DNA of 40,975 nucleotides from Candidatus Eiseniibacteriota bacterium (GTDB lineage Bacteria > Eisenbacteria > RBG-16-71-46 > JAFGJU01): positions 1,258,339-1,299,313 of the forward strand of contig CP070702.1 of the NCBI GenBank assembly GCA_020349905.1, written 5' to 3'. Position 1 is the stretch's first letter. The number at the start of each line of letters is the position of its first letter. Made by a program: the position numbers and the translations under genes. The notes beneath the pieces were generated by a model that had not been told where the DNA came from, did no database searches, and worked only from the letters and a program-made list of their open reading frames with translations. Positions 8,929 to 16,643 of the stretch are shown here, piece by piece.

Positions 8929-9747
8929 CTACGGGCCAGCGGATTCCTCGACGGCCTCACCCAGGGTAAGAGTGAACGGTTCTCCGCTTTCGACACCCAG
9001 CGCCTTTGCCGCACTGGCACCGAAGAGTGCGACTTCCAGGTAGCCCGCGCTTCCCATGAGGATCCCCGGCTCACCTCTGCCGAGCTCGGCATAGCTGAGG
9101 CAGGCCCGCGAAATCGAGACGCCTCTCTGCGTGAAAGTGAGGACCTTCACCCGGGGCCGTCCCCCAGACGGGGTGGCGAGCTGAGCCGGGATGTTTGTGA
9201 CAAGATTCCCGAACCTGTCCACGTAAATCACTTCACCCTGGAATTCGTCCTGGAAAATGCGCTTCGGCTCGGGCAGGGAGAGCTTCACGGGTTCCTCGGC
9301 CTCGGTCCCCAGTTCATTCAACTTCCTTCCGAGCGACAACCGGGCTGCTGCGGGCGCGAATATGTCCCGTCCGTGAAACGTGGAGCTCTCGGGAGGGGGA
9401 TCTTGCCTAATCTCGACGCACGCGGTAGGGGGTTCGTCCTGCAGAACGAGCCCGAAGACTCCGTTGTCGGGCCCCACGAAGAACCTGCCCCCGGCCTCGA
9501 CAGCGAGGGGGCGGCGCTCGGTTCCCACGCCCGGGTCTACGACCACGAGAAAGACCGTACCCTGAGGAAAGAAGCGGTGGCACGACTTGAGGGCAAACGC
9601 GGCCTCTAGAACCGAGCACGGTGTTATGTCGTGCGTCACGTCCACGAGCAGGACGTCGGGATTTATCCCTGCAATGATTCCCTTCATCGTTCCGACGTAC
9701 CAGTCTCCGGCGCCAAAATCTGTCATTATGGCTATCACGCTTCTCAT
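8929..9747 (-). CDS. S-adenosylmethionine hydrolase (DUF62, SAM hydroxide adenosyltransferase)
   Basis: A 272-residue protein of the fluorinase/chlorinase-like DUF62 family. The N-terminus IAIMTDFGAGDWYVGTMKGI contains the conserved Asp that binds the ribose. It is followed by DVTHDITPCSVLEAAF, VVVDPGVGTERRPLAVE and FVGPDNGVFGLV, all family landmarks. The C-terminal domain has VIYVDRFGNLVTNI and GSAGYLEVAL. Non-halogenating members hydrolyse SAM to adenosine and methionine using activated water. A strong ribosome binding site (GGAGGAGGTC) precedes the ATG. The gene converges with a PfkB kinase and diverges from a deacetylase-like gene. Confidence 0.93.
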   Translation of the reverse strand: MRSVIAIMTDFGAGDWYVGTMKGIIAGINPDVLLVDVTHDITPCSVLEAAFALKSCHRFFPQGTVFLVVVDPGVGTERRPLAVEAGGRFFVGPDNGVFGLVLQDEPPTACVEIRQDPPPESSTFHGRDIFAPAAARLSLGRKLNELGTEAEEPVKLSLPEPKRIFQDEFQGEVIYVDRFGNLVTNIPAQLATPSGGRPRVKVLTFTQRGVSISRACLSYAELGRGEPGILMGSAGYLEVALFGASAAKALGVESGEPFTLTLGEAVEESAGP

Positions 9748-9852
9748 GCCGACCTCCTCCGCAGAAGGCAGACGAAGAATCCCTTAAATGGGCGGTGCTC
9801 GCCTGTGATGGCTCGGGCGACGCGTCAGGACATGTTACACGACCGCTCTGCG

Positions 9853-9879
9853 GCTTTCAAGCTCCTGGCTCTTGAAAGC
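9853..9879. promoter_or_regulatory. Inverted repeat overlapping a promoter -35 box (operator candidate)
   Basis: GCTTTCAAG (9853-9861) and CTTGAAAGC (9871-9879) form a perfect 9-bp inverted repeat with a 9-base spacer. The right arm contains the TTGAAA -35 hexamer of the promoter at 9872-9900. This is a typical position for a repressor site, though an RNA hairpin cannot be excluded. Confidence 0.5.
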
Positions 9880-9900
9880 GTCCGGCTCGTCCCTTAGACT
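9872..9900 (+). promoter_or_regulatory. Sigma70-type promoter for the deacetylase-like gene
   Basis: TTGAAA (9872-9877), a 17-base spacer and TAGACT (9895-9900). The predicted transcription start is near 9907, about 44 bases before the chosen GTG start at 9951. Confidence 0.55.
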
Positions 9901-9950
9901 CCCATAAGAGGGCGGAGGTGCGGCGATTGGCTTTCTGGCGGAGGCGTGCG

Positions 9951-10853
9951 GTGAAGATTGTGTATTCCGACAATTACTTCGCGGACATCGGCCAGCACGT
10001 ATTTCCCATAGAGAAGTACATTCGGCTCAAGGACAAGTTGCTAGCGGAGAAACTGGTCTCTCCTGCGGATTTTCTTGAGCCCCGACCCGCCTCGGACGAA
10101 GACATTCTGCTCGTACATGACCAGAGCTATCTCAAGAAGTTGAGGGAGGGACGGCTGACTCCGATCGAAGTTCAGATTCTGGAGATACCGTTCACGCCTC
10201 AGATTGTTGAGTCCTTCGTTCTTCATGTTGGGGGGACCATACTGGCGGCGAGAACTGCGGTCCAGGAGACGGCCTGCGTCAACCTGGCCGGCGGACTTCA
10301 CCACGCCTTTACCGACCACGGGGAGGGTTTCTGCGTGTTGAACGACGTGGCAATAGCCGTGCGAAGACTCATGGCAGACGGGGCAATCTCCAGAGCCCTG
10401 ATCGTCGACTGCGACCTTCACCAGGGAAACGGAACCGCCGCTATCTTCGCGGGGCAAGAGAACGTGTTCACGTTCTCTATCCACCAGCAGAACAACTACC
10501 CTCTCGTGAAGCAGCGAAGCGACCTTGACATAGGTCTTGCGGACGGGGTCGGCGGAACGGAGTACGTCGCCCACCTGGTCGAGAGGCTCCCTCCCGTCTT
10601 CGATGAGTTCAGGCCCGAGTTCGTCATCTACCTGGCCGGAGCCGACCCCTACGAGAGAGATCAGCTCGGGATGCTCAGTTTGACCAAGGACGACCTGGCA
10701 CTCCGTGACCGCACCGTGATGACGATGGCTCGCGACAGGAGCCTTCCCCTGTGCGTCGTCTTGGCCGGAGGCTACGCCTGGAAGATGGAAGACACTGTCG
10801 ACATACACTTCAACACTGTCGCCGTCGCTCTGGAAGTGTTCGGTGCCGGGTAG
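9951..10853 (+). CDS. Histone deacetylase-fold protein (AcuC/HDAC superfamily)
   Basis: The start is taken at GTG 9951 (VKIVYSDNYFADIGQ), because GGAGG lies six bases upstream; an in-frame GTG at 9918 is less likely. The 300-residue product has the arginase/deacetylase fold: AGGLHHAFTDHGEGFCVLND (the HH pair and GFC-N-D loop), IVDCDLHQGNGTAAIF (zinc ligands Asp and His), TFSIHQQNNYP, and YLAGADPYERDQLG (third zinc ligand Asp). AGGYAW gives the late glycine motif. Bacterial members deacylate proteins, polyamines or small molecules; the substrate is not deducible. The Mut7-C gene begins 10 bases after its stop. Confidence 0.92.
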   Translation: MKIVYSDNYFADIGQHVFPIEKYIRLKDKLLAEKLVSPADFLEPRPASDEDILLVHDQSYLKKLREGRLTPIEVQILEIPFTPQIVESFVLHVGGTILAARTAVQETACVNLAGGLHHAFTDHGEGFCVLNDVAIAVRRLMADGAISRALIVDCDLHQGNGTAAIFAGQENVFTFSIHQQNNYPLVKQRSDLDIGLADGVGGTEYVAHLVERLPPVFDEFRPEFVIYLAGADPYERDQLGMLSLTKDDLALRDRTVMTMARDRSLPLCVVLAGGYAWKMEDTVDIHFNTVAVALEVFGAG

Positions 10854-10863
10854 GTTGTCGCAT

Positions 10864-11331
10864 ATGGTTACGGATATGCATCCGCCACGGTTTCTCGTAG
10901 ACTCCACGGCCGTGAGGCTGTCCAGGTGGCTGAGATTCATGGGCCTGGACGTGAGCCTTGACTCGAGCGAGAGTGTTGCACGCCTGCTCTTGAGGGCTCG
11001 ACGAGAGGGAAGGGTGCTGCTGACGAGGCGCAGAGAACTTGCCGGGGCCAGGGAAGCCGTCCTTCTGACGTCGGATCACCTGGACGAGCAGCTGCGGCAG
11101 GTGGGAACTGCGTACAAGCTCGCGGTGGAGTCCGCATCGCGCTGCACTGTCTGCAACGCCGAGCTTGTCGTCGTGCCCAGGGTAAACGCTGACGGCAGGG
11201 TCCCGGAATTCATCTACCAGAGTCACCGGAAATTCGCGTTCTGCAAACGCTGCGACAGGTACTACTGGAAAGGGACACACTGGAAGAACGTACGGGATGC
11301 GTCGGCCCGCATGTCTGATACGGACCGTTAG
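10864..11331 (+). CDS. Mut7-C RNase-like domain protein
   Basis: The start is uncertain between ATG 10864 and ATG 10876; no strong ribosome binding site is visible. The product of about 155 residues opens with PPRFLVDSTAVRLSRWLRFM, the acidic PIN-like start of the Mut7-C domain. It contains LLTRRRELAGA and ends with a zinc ribbon: SRCTVCNAELV and FCKRCDRYYWKGTHW. Mut7-C is named from the nematode exonuclease MUT-7 C-terminus and is predicted to be a PIN-type nuclease; bacterial members are uncharacterised. It lies directly downstream of the deacetylase-like gene and is probably cotranscribed with it. Confidence 0.88.
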   Translation: MVTDMHPPRFLVDSTAVRLSRWLRFMGLDVSLDSSESVARLLLRARREGRVLLTRRRELAGAREAVLLTSDHLDEQLRQVGTAYKLAVESASRCTVCNAELVVVPRVNADGRVPEFIYQSHRKFAFCKRCDRYYWKGTHWKNVRDASARMSDTDR

Positions 11332-11397
11332 TGCGACGCCTGTCGGAGATTCCGAGCAGTTGCAGAGCATTGAACCTGGCGCCGTTCGGAAGAAGCA

Positions 11398-11425
11398 CCG
11401 CGGCGCGCCCGCGCCGGCGCCGCGG
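11398..11425. repeat. GC-only inverted repeat upstream of the DUF1848 gene
   Basis: CCGCGGCGC (11398-11406) and GCGCCGCGG (11417-11425) form a perfect 9-bp stem with a 10-base loop, 26 bases before the DUF1848 start codon. No T-run follows, so it is not an ordinary intrinsic terminator. Confidence 0.5.
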
Positions 11426-11451
11426 CCAGGGACGCGCTCACGGAGTGTAAG

Positions 11452-12273
11452 ATGCCTCTCAGGGTGATTTCCGCAAGCCGTCGCATAGACATGGTTGGGA
11501 CCGCGCCCCAAAACCTCTCCGAGACGCTGAGGACCAGGTTTCTTCCCTCGGACGTACACACCCTGGTCATCTGGACCAAAGACCCAGTAACCCTTCTCAC
11601 GCACAGAGACCTTCGCTCCACCGTCTCGAGCTACGGCCAGCTCTTCGTCCACTTTACGATTACTGGCATGGGAGCCACGAGGCTGGAGCCACGCTCACCT
11701 CCGGCGGAAGAAGCCCTTTCTGCGCTCGGACCGCTGGTGGAGCTGGTGGGCAGGCCCGAGAGGGTGAGGGTGAGATTCGACCCCATCGTGCATCTAGTGC
11801 TTCCCTCTGGCCGGACGTACTGCAACGTCCGTCACTTCGAACGCGTGGTCAGGCGAGCCGGTACCCTCGGCATTCCTTCCGTGACAGTGAGTTGGATGGA
11901 GTGCTACGCCAAGGTTCGTCGAAGGCTGGCGTCGCAGGGGATAAGTCCGCAGCCGGTCTCGGCAGAACTCGTGCGCGAGGAAACGGAGCGCATGCTGAGA
12001 GAATGTGCGAGACAGGGAATGAGACTTCTGGGGTGTTGCGCAGAGGGTCTGGAATCCTCGCGCTGCATAGACGGAGAGCTATTGAGCAGCCTTCATCCGC
12101 TCGGCCTCGAGTGCTCGGTTGCGAAGGCCAGGGGCCAGAGAACGCTCTGCAGATGCACCGCCAGCTTGGACATAGGTTGGTACAGCCCGTGCGCGCACGG
12201 CTGTCTCTACTGCTACGCCAATCCCAAGCCCGACGTAGCCGCAGAGGGTCCGGTGTTGCCAGAAGGGGCGTAG
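11452..12273 (+). CDS. DUF1848 family iron-sulfur protein
   Basis: A 273-residue protein starting MPLRVISASRRIDM, the usual DUF1848 N-terminus (S-x-SRR-D). It has VIWTKDPVTLL and FTITGMGATRLEP typical of the family. The C-terminus carries the cysteine cluster LCRCTASLDIGWYSPCAHGC followed by LYCYAN, a C-x3-C-x2-C-like arrangement. The domain resembles a TIM-barrel radical SAM protein with the cluster moved to the C-terminus, and its function is unknown. GGAG lies six bases upstream of the ATG. The stop codon lies inside a 17-bp tandem duplication. Confidence 0.9.
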   Translation: MPLRVISASRRIDMVGTAPQNLSETLRTRFLPSDVHTLVIWTKDPVTLLTHRDLRSTVSSYGQLFVHFTITGMGATRLEPRSPPAEEALSALGPLVELVGRPERVRVRFDPIVHLVLPSGRTYCNVRHFERVVRRAGTLGIPSVTVSWMECYAKVRRRLASQGISPQPVSAELVREETERMLRECARQGMRLLGCCAEGLESSRCIDGELLSSLHPLGLECSVAKARGQRTLCRCTASLDIGWYSPCAHGCLYCYANPKPDVAAEGPVLPEGA

Positions 12274-12298
12274 AACGGGGAGGGGCGTAGAACGCGGA
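12265..12298. repeat. 17-bp tandem duplication spanning the DUF1848 stop codon
   Basis: Two adjacent copies of GGGGCGTAGAACGGGGA (12265-12281 and 12282-12298) differ at one base (C for G at position 15 of the second copy). The TAG within the first copy is the stop codon of the DUF1848 gene. Confidence 0.85.
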
Positions 12299-12311
12299 GG
12301 CGGTGGCTCTC

Positions 12312-13340
12312 CTAACCTCCCGATGCGGCCTTTTTCTTAAGATAGCTCTCTATGCTGCTGGCGGCCTTCAGTGCGTTGTCCGCACCGGAGAACGTTTCGT
12401 CATCGGCCGCGGCCTTGTACTCCTGAAGGGCGAGTTCGTACTGCTCGCTCTTCTGATAGAGCCGGGCCAGGGCGTAGTGCGCGCTGCCGTACGGCGTCTT
12501 CTTCTCGATCGCTTTCTTGTAGGCCTCGATGGCTTCCGGAGTGTTATCCAGACCCTCCAGCGCTTTGCCCTTTATGAAGAGGGCCTGAGCGAGGTCGGGC
12601 TTGACCTTGACTGCGTTGTCGGCCGATGCCACGGCCTCAGCATATTGCTGGGTGTCCAGGTACATCTTGGCCAGGTAGAAATGAGCGACCGAAGCGTTCA
12701 CGTGCTGCGGGTCTAGCTCGACCGCTTTCTTGTAGACGTCTATCACTTCTCCGTACTCGCTGGCGGAGCCCGCCTTGCGGTACATCGTGGCACCAAGCTG
12801 GTAGTAGGCATCGGCGTAGTCATTTCTGAGGTCGATGGCTTTACGCAGAGAAACGATGGCCCCGTCAAGGTCCTCCGTGGCCGCGAGCGCGTTCCCCAGG
12901 TTGAGATACGCGTCTGCAAACGAAGGATCGTACCCCGTTGCCTTCCTCAGGTGCAAGATGGCAACCTCGCGGTTCCCGGTGCGCAGGGAGAGTGTGCCGA
13001 GCCCGTAGTGAGCCATCACCAGCGTCGAGTCCAGCGACAGCGCGCTCCGGTAGGCAAGTCCTGCCGAATCGAGGGTGCCCAGTCTCTCGTAGACGAAGCC
13101 CAGATTGTAGTGGGCCGCGGCGAAGTCCGCCGAGTCGGCCACGACCATCCGTAGCAACGGGAGCGCCTCCTGATGCTCACCTTTCTCTACATGCCCCATC
13201 GCGGTCTCGTAAACCTCAGCGAGAGACTCCGTGCTCTGAGGGACGGTCGAAGTCAGAGACTCCGTGGTCTGAGAAACGGCAAGAGAGGCGGACAAGGAAA
13301 CGGTCGCAAGTATGAACGCTATAGAAACCCAAGCACGCAT
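12312..13340 (-). CDS. Secreted TPR-repeat protein
   Basis: A 342-residue protein with a signal peptide (MRAWVSIAFILATVSLSASLAVSQ, cleavage expected after about residue 23). A Ser/Thr-rich linker and about seven tetratricopeptide repeats fill residues 45-325. Clear TPR consensus is seen in AAHYNLGFVYERLGTLDSA, ADAYLNLGNALAATEDLDGA and SAHYALARLYQKSEQYELA. TPR proteins act as protein-protein scaffolds, and this one should work in the periplasm. GGAGGAAGGAGC precedes the ATG. It is divergent from the bacillithiol operon and has its own promoter back to back with that of the operon. No enzymatic domain is present. Confidence 0.9.
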   Translation of the reverse strand: MRAWVSIAFILATVSLSASLAVSQTTESLTSTVPQSTESLAEVYETAMGHVEKGEHQEALPLLRMVVADSADFAAAHYNLGFVYERLGTLDSAGLAYRSALSLDSTLVMAHYGLGTLSLRTGNREVAILHLRKATGYDPSFADAYLNLGNALAATEDLDGAIVSLRKAIDLRNDYADAYYQLGATMYRKAGSASEYGEVIDVYKKAVELDPQHVNASVAHFYLAKMYLDTQQYAEAVASADNAVKVKPDLAQALFIKGKALEGLDNTPEAIEAYKKAIEKKTPYGSAHYALARLYQKSEQYELALQEYKAAADDETFSGADNALKAASSIESYLKKKAASGG

Positions 13341-13398
13341 GCTCCTTCCTCCTTAGCAACCCATGGGACTGAATTCTCCCGGCCAATCTCTGACTAAG

Positions 13399-13427
13399 AA
13401 GTTACACGGATGTCGTTGCAGTGTCAA
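13399..13427 (-). promoter_or_regulatory. Sigma70 promoter for the secreted TPR gene
   Basis: On the minus strand TTGACA (13427-13422), a 17-base spacer and TAACTT (13404-13399). The -35 is a perfect consensus. It lies three bases from the -35 of the divergent promoter at 13431. Confidence 0.65.
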
Positions 13428-13430
13428 CCC

Positions 13431-13459
13431 TTGACTGCATGATGCGGCTGGCCTATGCT
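13431..13459 (+). promoter_or_regulatory. Sigma70 promoter for the methyltransferase-bshCBA operon
   Basis: TTGACT (13431-13436), a 17-base spacer and TATGCT (13454-13459), with a predicted start near 13466, about 34 bases before the methyltransferase ATG. The adjoining -35 boxes make an inverted repeat, GTCAA-CCC-TTGAC. Confidence 0.65.
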
Positions 13460-13499
13460 TTCAGAAGCGGGCCGCGAGGAACGCGGAAAGGATCCCCGA

Positions 13500-14246
13500 A
13501 TGTCGGATTGGTTCAGAGACGCCTTTGACGAGTTCTACCTGACGCTCTACTCTCACAGAAATCAAGAAGAAGCAGCCCGGTTCGTCAAGGTTCTGGGAAA
13601 GCTCATCTCTCTGGATAATTTGCACCTGCTGGACGTGTGCTGCGGAGAAGGTCGCTTCCTGAGGGCCTTCGGGGAGGCAGGCGTTGTCGGCTTCGGTCTG
13701 GATCTCTCGGAGGCGCTCCTGAGGCGGTTGGTGGCGGCTCATCCCGCGAGCGCCGGCAGGGTGGTCAGGGGAGACATGCGTGAATTCTCGTTCAGAAGCC
13801 GGTCGTTCGACGTCTGCATAAACATGTTCACCAGCTTCGGCTACTTCCAGACGTTGGAGGAGGAGTTGCGCGTGATACGGGAGGCCCACAGGGTGCTGCG
13901 GCCCGGCGGCCTCTTCGTGATAGACCACGCTAACCCGGTCTGGGTCAAAGAGAACCTTGAGCCGCGTTCGGTCCGAGAGGTCGGCGATTTTCTGGTGGAA
14001 GAGAAGCGCAGGATTCTCGATGGAGGAAAGGCGGTCGAGAAGACCGTGGTGATCCGCTCGGCAGAGGCTCCCTCGGCCGTGCTTCGTGAGTACAGGGAGA
14101 GGGTCTCCTTGTTTCCGAGATATGAGCTCGAGAAGATGCTGGAGCAGGCGGGTTATACCGTGTTCAGGTTGCTCGGAACTTACGACGGCGATTCCTTCGA
14201 TGAGCCGACTTCGTGTCGTCTCATCGCGCTGGCAAGGACGGTTTGA
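13500..14246 (+). CDS. Class I SAM-dependent methyltransferase
   Basis: The start is ATG 13500 (MSDWFRDAFDEFY), with GGAAAGGA upstream. The 248-residue protein is a Rossmann-fold methyltransferase: motif I LLDVCCGEGRFLRAFGEAG, acidic residue in GFGLDLSE, motif in VVRGDMREFSF and FDVCINMFTSFGYF, and post-motif HRVLRPGGLFVIDHANP. The unusual CC in motif I replaces the more common GxG start. The substrate is unknown. Its stop overlaps the bshC start by one base (TGATG), so it heads the bacillithiol operon and may act on a bacillithiol-related compound or simply be co-regulated. Confidence 0.9.
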   Translation: MSDWFRDAFDEFYLTLYSHRNQEEAARFVKVLGKLISLDNLHLLDVCCGEGRFLRAFGEAGVVGFGLDLSEALLRRLVAAHPASAGRVVRGDMREFSFRSRSFDVCINMFTSFGYFQTLEEELRVIREAHRVLRPGGLFVIDHANPVWVKENLEPRSVREVGDFLVEEKRRILDGGKAVEKTVVIRSAEAPSAVLREYRERVSLFPRYELEKMLEQAGYTVFRLLGTYDGDSFDEPTSCRLIALARTV

Positions 14247-15856
14247 TGCTGGAGCAGGTAACCAAAGCAGAACCCGGGCTCTTCAAGTTGCCTCGCCTTT
14301 ACGTGGACTACGTTTCGGGTAACGTGGCCGGAGGCGTTGAGTCTCCTGAAATCTTCGGCATCGGGGGCGGTCCGCACCGAGCACCCACCGGCCCGGGCGC
14401 GGGAGGGCATCTGTGGAAAGAAGTTCTGGACTACAACTCTCGGCTGGGGGCAGGACAGTCAACCCTTCAGAATGCGAGGGCCCTTCTTGAGGGACAGGCG
14501 GTCCCGGTGCTGACCGGGCAGCAACCCGGTCTCTTCGGCGGCCCCCTCTATACGCTGTACAAGGTTCTGACCGCGGCGGCGCTTTCCGAATCGCTCTCGA
14601 GCAAGGGAGAGACCACGGCTGTGCCAGTTCTCTGGAACGCCTCGGACGACAGCGACTTCGAGGAAGTCTCGACGGCGTCGTTCTTCGATAGGGACCTTTC
14701 TCGTAAGTCGGTCTCTCTTCCCTCGTCCCTCCACTTTCCCGGGAGGATGGTGGGGACGGTTCCAGCAGGGGCGATTGAGAGCGCTCTCGAAACCCTGCGA
14801 GAAGGATTCCAGTATGCACGCAACGCCGATTTCACACTGCAACAGGTCGGAGACGCTCTGGCGGTTTCCCGCGACATGGGCGAGTTCTTCTCCGCCCTGT
14901 TTCTCCGCGTAGCGGCCTCTACCGGCGTAGTGGTTGTGGACGCGAGGCTCTCCTCTGTTCTGGAGAACTCCAAGAGCGTCATCGGAGCCTACCTCAAAGA
15001 TAGCCGTTCCGTAGAGCGCGAGGTGCTGGAGACGCTCAAGATACTCAGGGACGCCGGATACGGTGAGCCCGTCTCGGCGAGGAGCGCAGAGGTCTGCGTT
15101 TTCCTTAGAGATGGGGAGACCAGGCAGAAGGTCTCCAGGGACGATCTGCGGGGCGTCCGAGGGGAATGGGAGAGGGGTGCGGTGGAGCTTCTGCCGAACG
15201 TGCTGCTGGGTCCCGTTGTCAGAGGCCAGGTCACGGGTGCAGTCGCCGGTGTTCTGGGTCCGTCAGAAATATCCTACTCGTTCGTCACGTCGGCCGTATG
15301 CAGGGTCCTGGAGCTTGGACAGGCGCCCGTCTTCCCGCGTCTGAGCATGACCGTTGTCCCAAGGGATCTGACCGCTCTCCTGGAGTCGGACTCGGCAACG
15401 CTGGCGGACCTCGTTGTTGCCTTCGATGAAACGGCGCGACGGTACTTCCGTCGAAGCCTTCCCGAGAACGTGCGGAAGGAACTGGACCGTCTTCCGGACA
15501 AGGTTCTGGCAGCTCTGGAGGGCGTGGCCCGGCTGGCTGCAGGTGCGGGACGGAACGTGGAGCAGGTTTTGTCCTCTTCGCGCAGAAAGATGGAGTTTGA
15601 GACAAAGAGGGTACGCGATGCGTTCGAAGCTTCGTACAGAAAGGACGCGCTCGGCAAGAGACCGGCCCTCAGATGGGGACGGGAGATGCTGGCTCCGAGG
15701 GGAACGCTTCAGGAAAGGAGTTTCTGTTGCCTTGCTCCCATCCTCCATTCGGACCAGTCATTCATCAGCGGTGTTCAGGACGTGGCCAGGGCACACGTCG
15801 AGGAGTGTCTTGAGGGGCGCGTGCATCACTACATTGCCGTTGTAGACATCCCTTAG
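14246..15856 (+). CDS. bshC: Bacillithiol synthase BshC (cysteine-adding enzyme)
   Basis: A 536-residue protein starting at the ATG that overlaps the methyltransferase stop. BshC adds cysteine to glucosaminyl-malate in the last step of bacillithiol synthesis. The family hallmark VLTGQQPGLFGGPLYTLYK lies near residues 90-108, followed by VPVLWNASDDSDFEEV, the second conserved segment of the class I synthetase-like core. SYSFVTSAVCRVLEL and PVFPRLSMTVVP precede a coiled-coil region (about residues 390-465), and the C-terminus is HHYIAVVDIP. Length matches known BshC (about 530-540). bshB1 and bshA follow on the same strand. Confidence 0.96.
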   Translation: MLEQVTKAEPGLFKLPRLYVDYVSGNVAGGVESPEIFGIGGGPHRAPTGPGAGGHLWKEVLDYNSRLGAGQSTLQNARALLEGQAVPVLTGQQPGLFGGPLYTLYKVLTAAALSESLSSKGETTAVPVLWNASDDSDFEEVSTASFFDRDLSRKSVSLPSSLHFPGRMVGTVPAGAIESALETLREGFQYARNADFTLQQVGDALAVSRDMGEFFSALFLRVAASTGVVVVDARLSSVLENSKSVIGAYLKDSRSVEREVLETLKILRDAGYGEPVSARSAEVCVFLRDGETRQKVSRDDLRGVRGEWERGAVELLPNVLLGPVVRGQVTGAVAGVLGPSEISYSFVTSAVCRVLELGQAPVFPRLSMTVVPRDLTALLESDSATLADLVVAFDETARRYFRRSLPENVRKELDRLPDKVLAALEGVARLAAGAGRNVEQVLSSSRRKMEFETKRVRDAFEASYRKDALGKRPALRWGREMLAPRGTLQERSFCCLAPILHSDQSFISGVQDVARAHVEECLEGRVHHYIAVVDIP

Positions 15857-15865
15857 GAGGAGACC

Positions 15866-16573
15866 ATGAGAGTCGTAGCGATCGGGGCACATCCGGACGA
15901 CGTTGAGCTGACCTGCGGGGGGCTGGTTGCCAAGCTTGGCTCCATGGGACATGACGTGCGCCTGTCTGACCTGACCAGCGGGGAGTTGGGAAGCTCGGGG
16001 AACGAGAAGACGAGAGCTCTGGAGAGTGCGAAGGCCGCCAGCATACTGGGCGTCTCCTCGAGAGAGTGCTGCGGACTACCGGACGGAGGGCTCGATCACT
16101 CAAACGTACAGCAGGTGAAGACCGTGGTGGAGCTCATTCGTAGGCACAGACCCTCGCTCGTGCTAGGGCCCTACAGACACTCACGGCATCCGGACCACGT
16201 CGAAGCCAGCGAAATGATAAGGAGGGGCGTCTTCCTGGCAGGGCTGCGGCGCTTCGATGCCTCAGGGAGGCCCCACGGCCTGGTCAGCATCCTGTACTAC
16301 ATGGGGGACGTCCACTTTGTGCCGTCCTTCATCGTGGATGTGGGAAAGTTCTTCAAGAAGAAGATGAAGGCCGTGCGCGTCTACCGGAGCCAGTTCGAGA
16401 GAAACAGACCCGACTCGTACCCCACGCGACTCAATCGGGCGGGCTTCATGGACCTAATCGAAGCCAGGGCGAAATACCTCGGAGGTCTGATCGGGGCGGA
16501 GTACGGGGAGGGTTTTCTGTACGAAGGCTCTCTCCGCGTGGACGACCCCACTCTTCTGGTGGGTGGGAGATGA
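15866..16573 (+). CDS. bshB1: Bacillithiol biosynthesis deacetylase BshB1
   Basis: A 235-residue LmbE/PIG-L-type zinc deacetylase. The metal and catalytic motif AHPDDVELTCGG is at residues 8-19. RHSRHPDHVEAS near residue 108 supplies the third zinc ligand, and AGLRRFD is conserved in BshB1. It removes the acetyl group of GlcNAc-malate made by BshA. AGGAGGAGACC directly precedes the ATG. It starts 9 bases after the bshC stop, confirming an operon. The neighbouring bshC and bshA separate it from mycothiol or lincomycin LmbE relatives. Confidence 0.95.
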   Translation: MRVVAIGAHPDDVELTCGGLVAKLGSMGHDVRLSDLTSGELGSSGNEKTRALESAKAASILGVSSRECCGLPDGGLDHSNVQQVKTVVELIRRHRPSLVLGPYRHSRHPDHVEASEMIRRGVFLAGLRRFDASGRPHGLVSILYYMGDVHFVPSFIVDVGKFFKKKMKAVRVYRSQFERNRPDSYPTRLNRAGFMDLIEARAKYLGGLIGAEYGEGFLYEGSLRVDDPTLLVGGR

Positions 16574-16643
16574 GGAGTCAGTTATCGGGCGGGGGTGAGG
16601 CCGGGCTCAGCAGTGGGCGGCAAGAACGAAGAAGGGGGAACCG

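Noticed and set aside
9918..9950. Upstream GTG start giving an Arg-rich N-terminal extension of the deacetylase-like protein
   Set aside because: The extension MRRLAFWRRRA is not family-like and the ribosome binding site GGAGG at 9940 fits the GTG at 9951.
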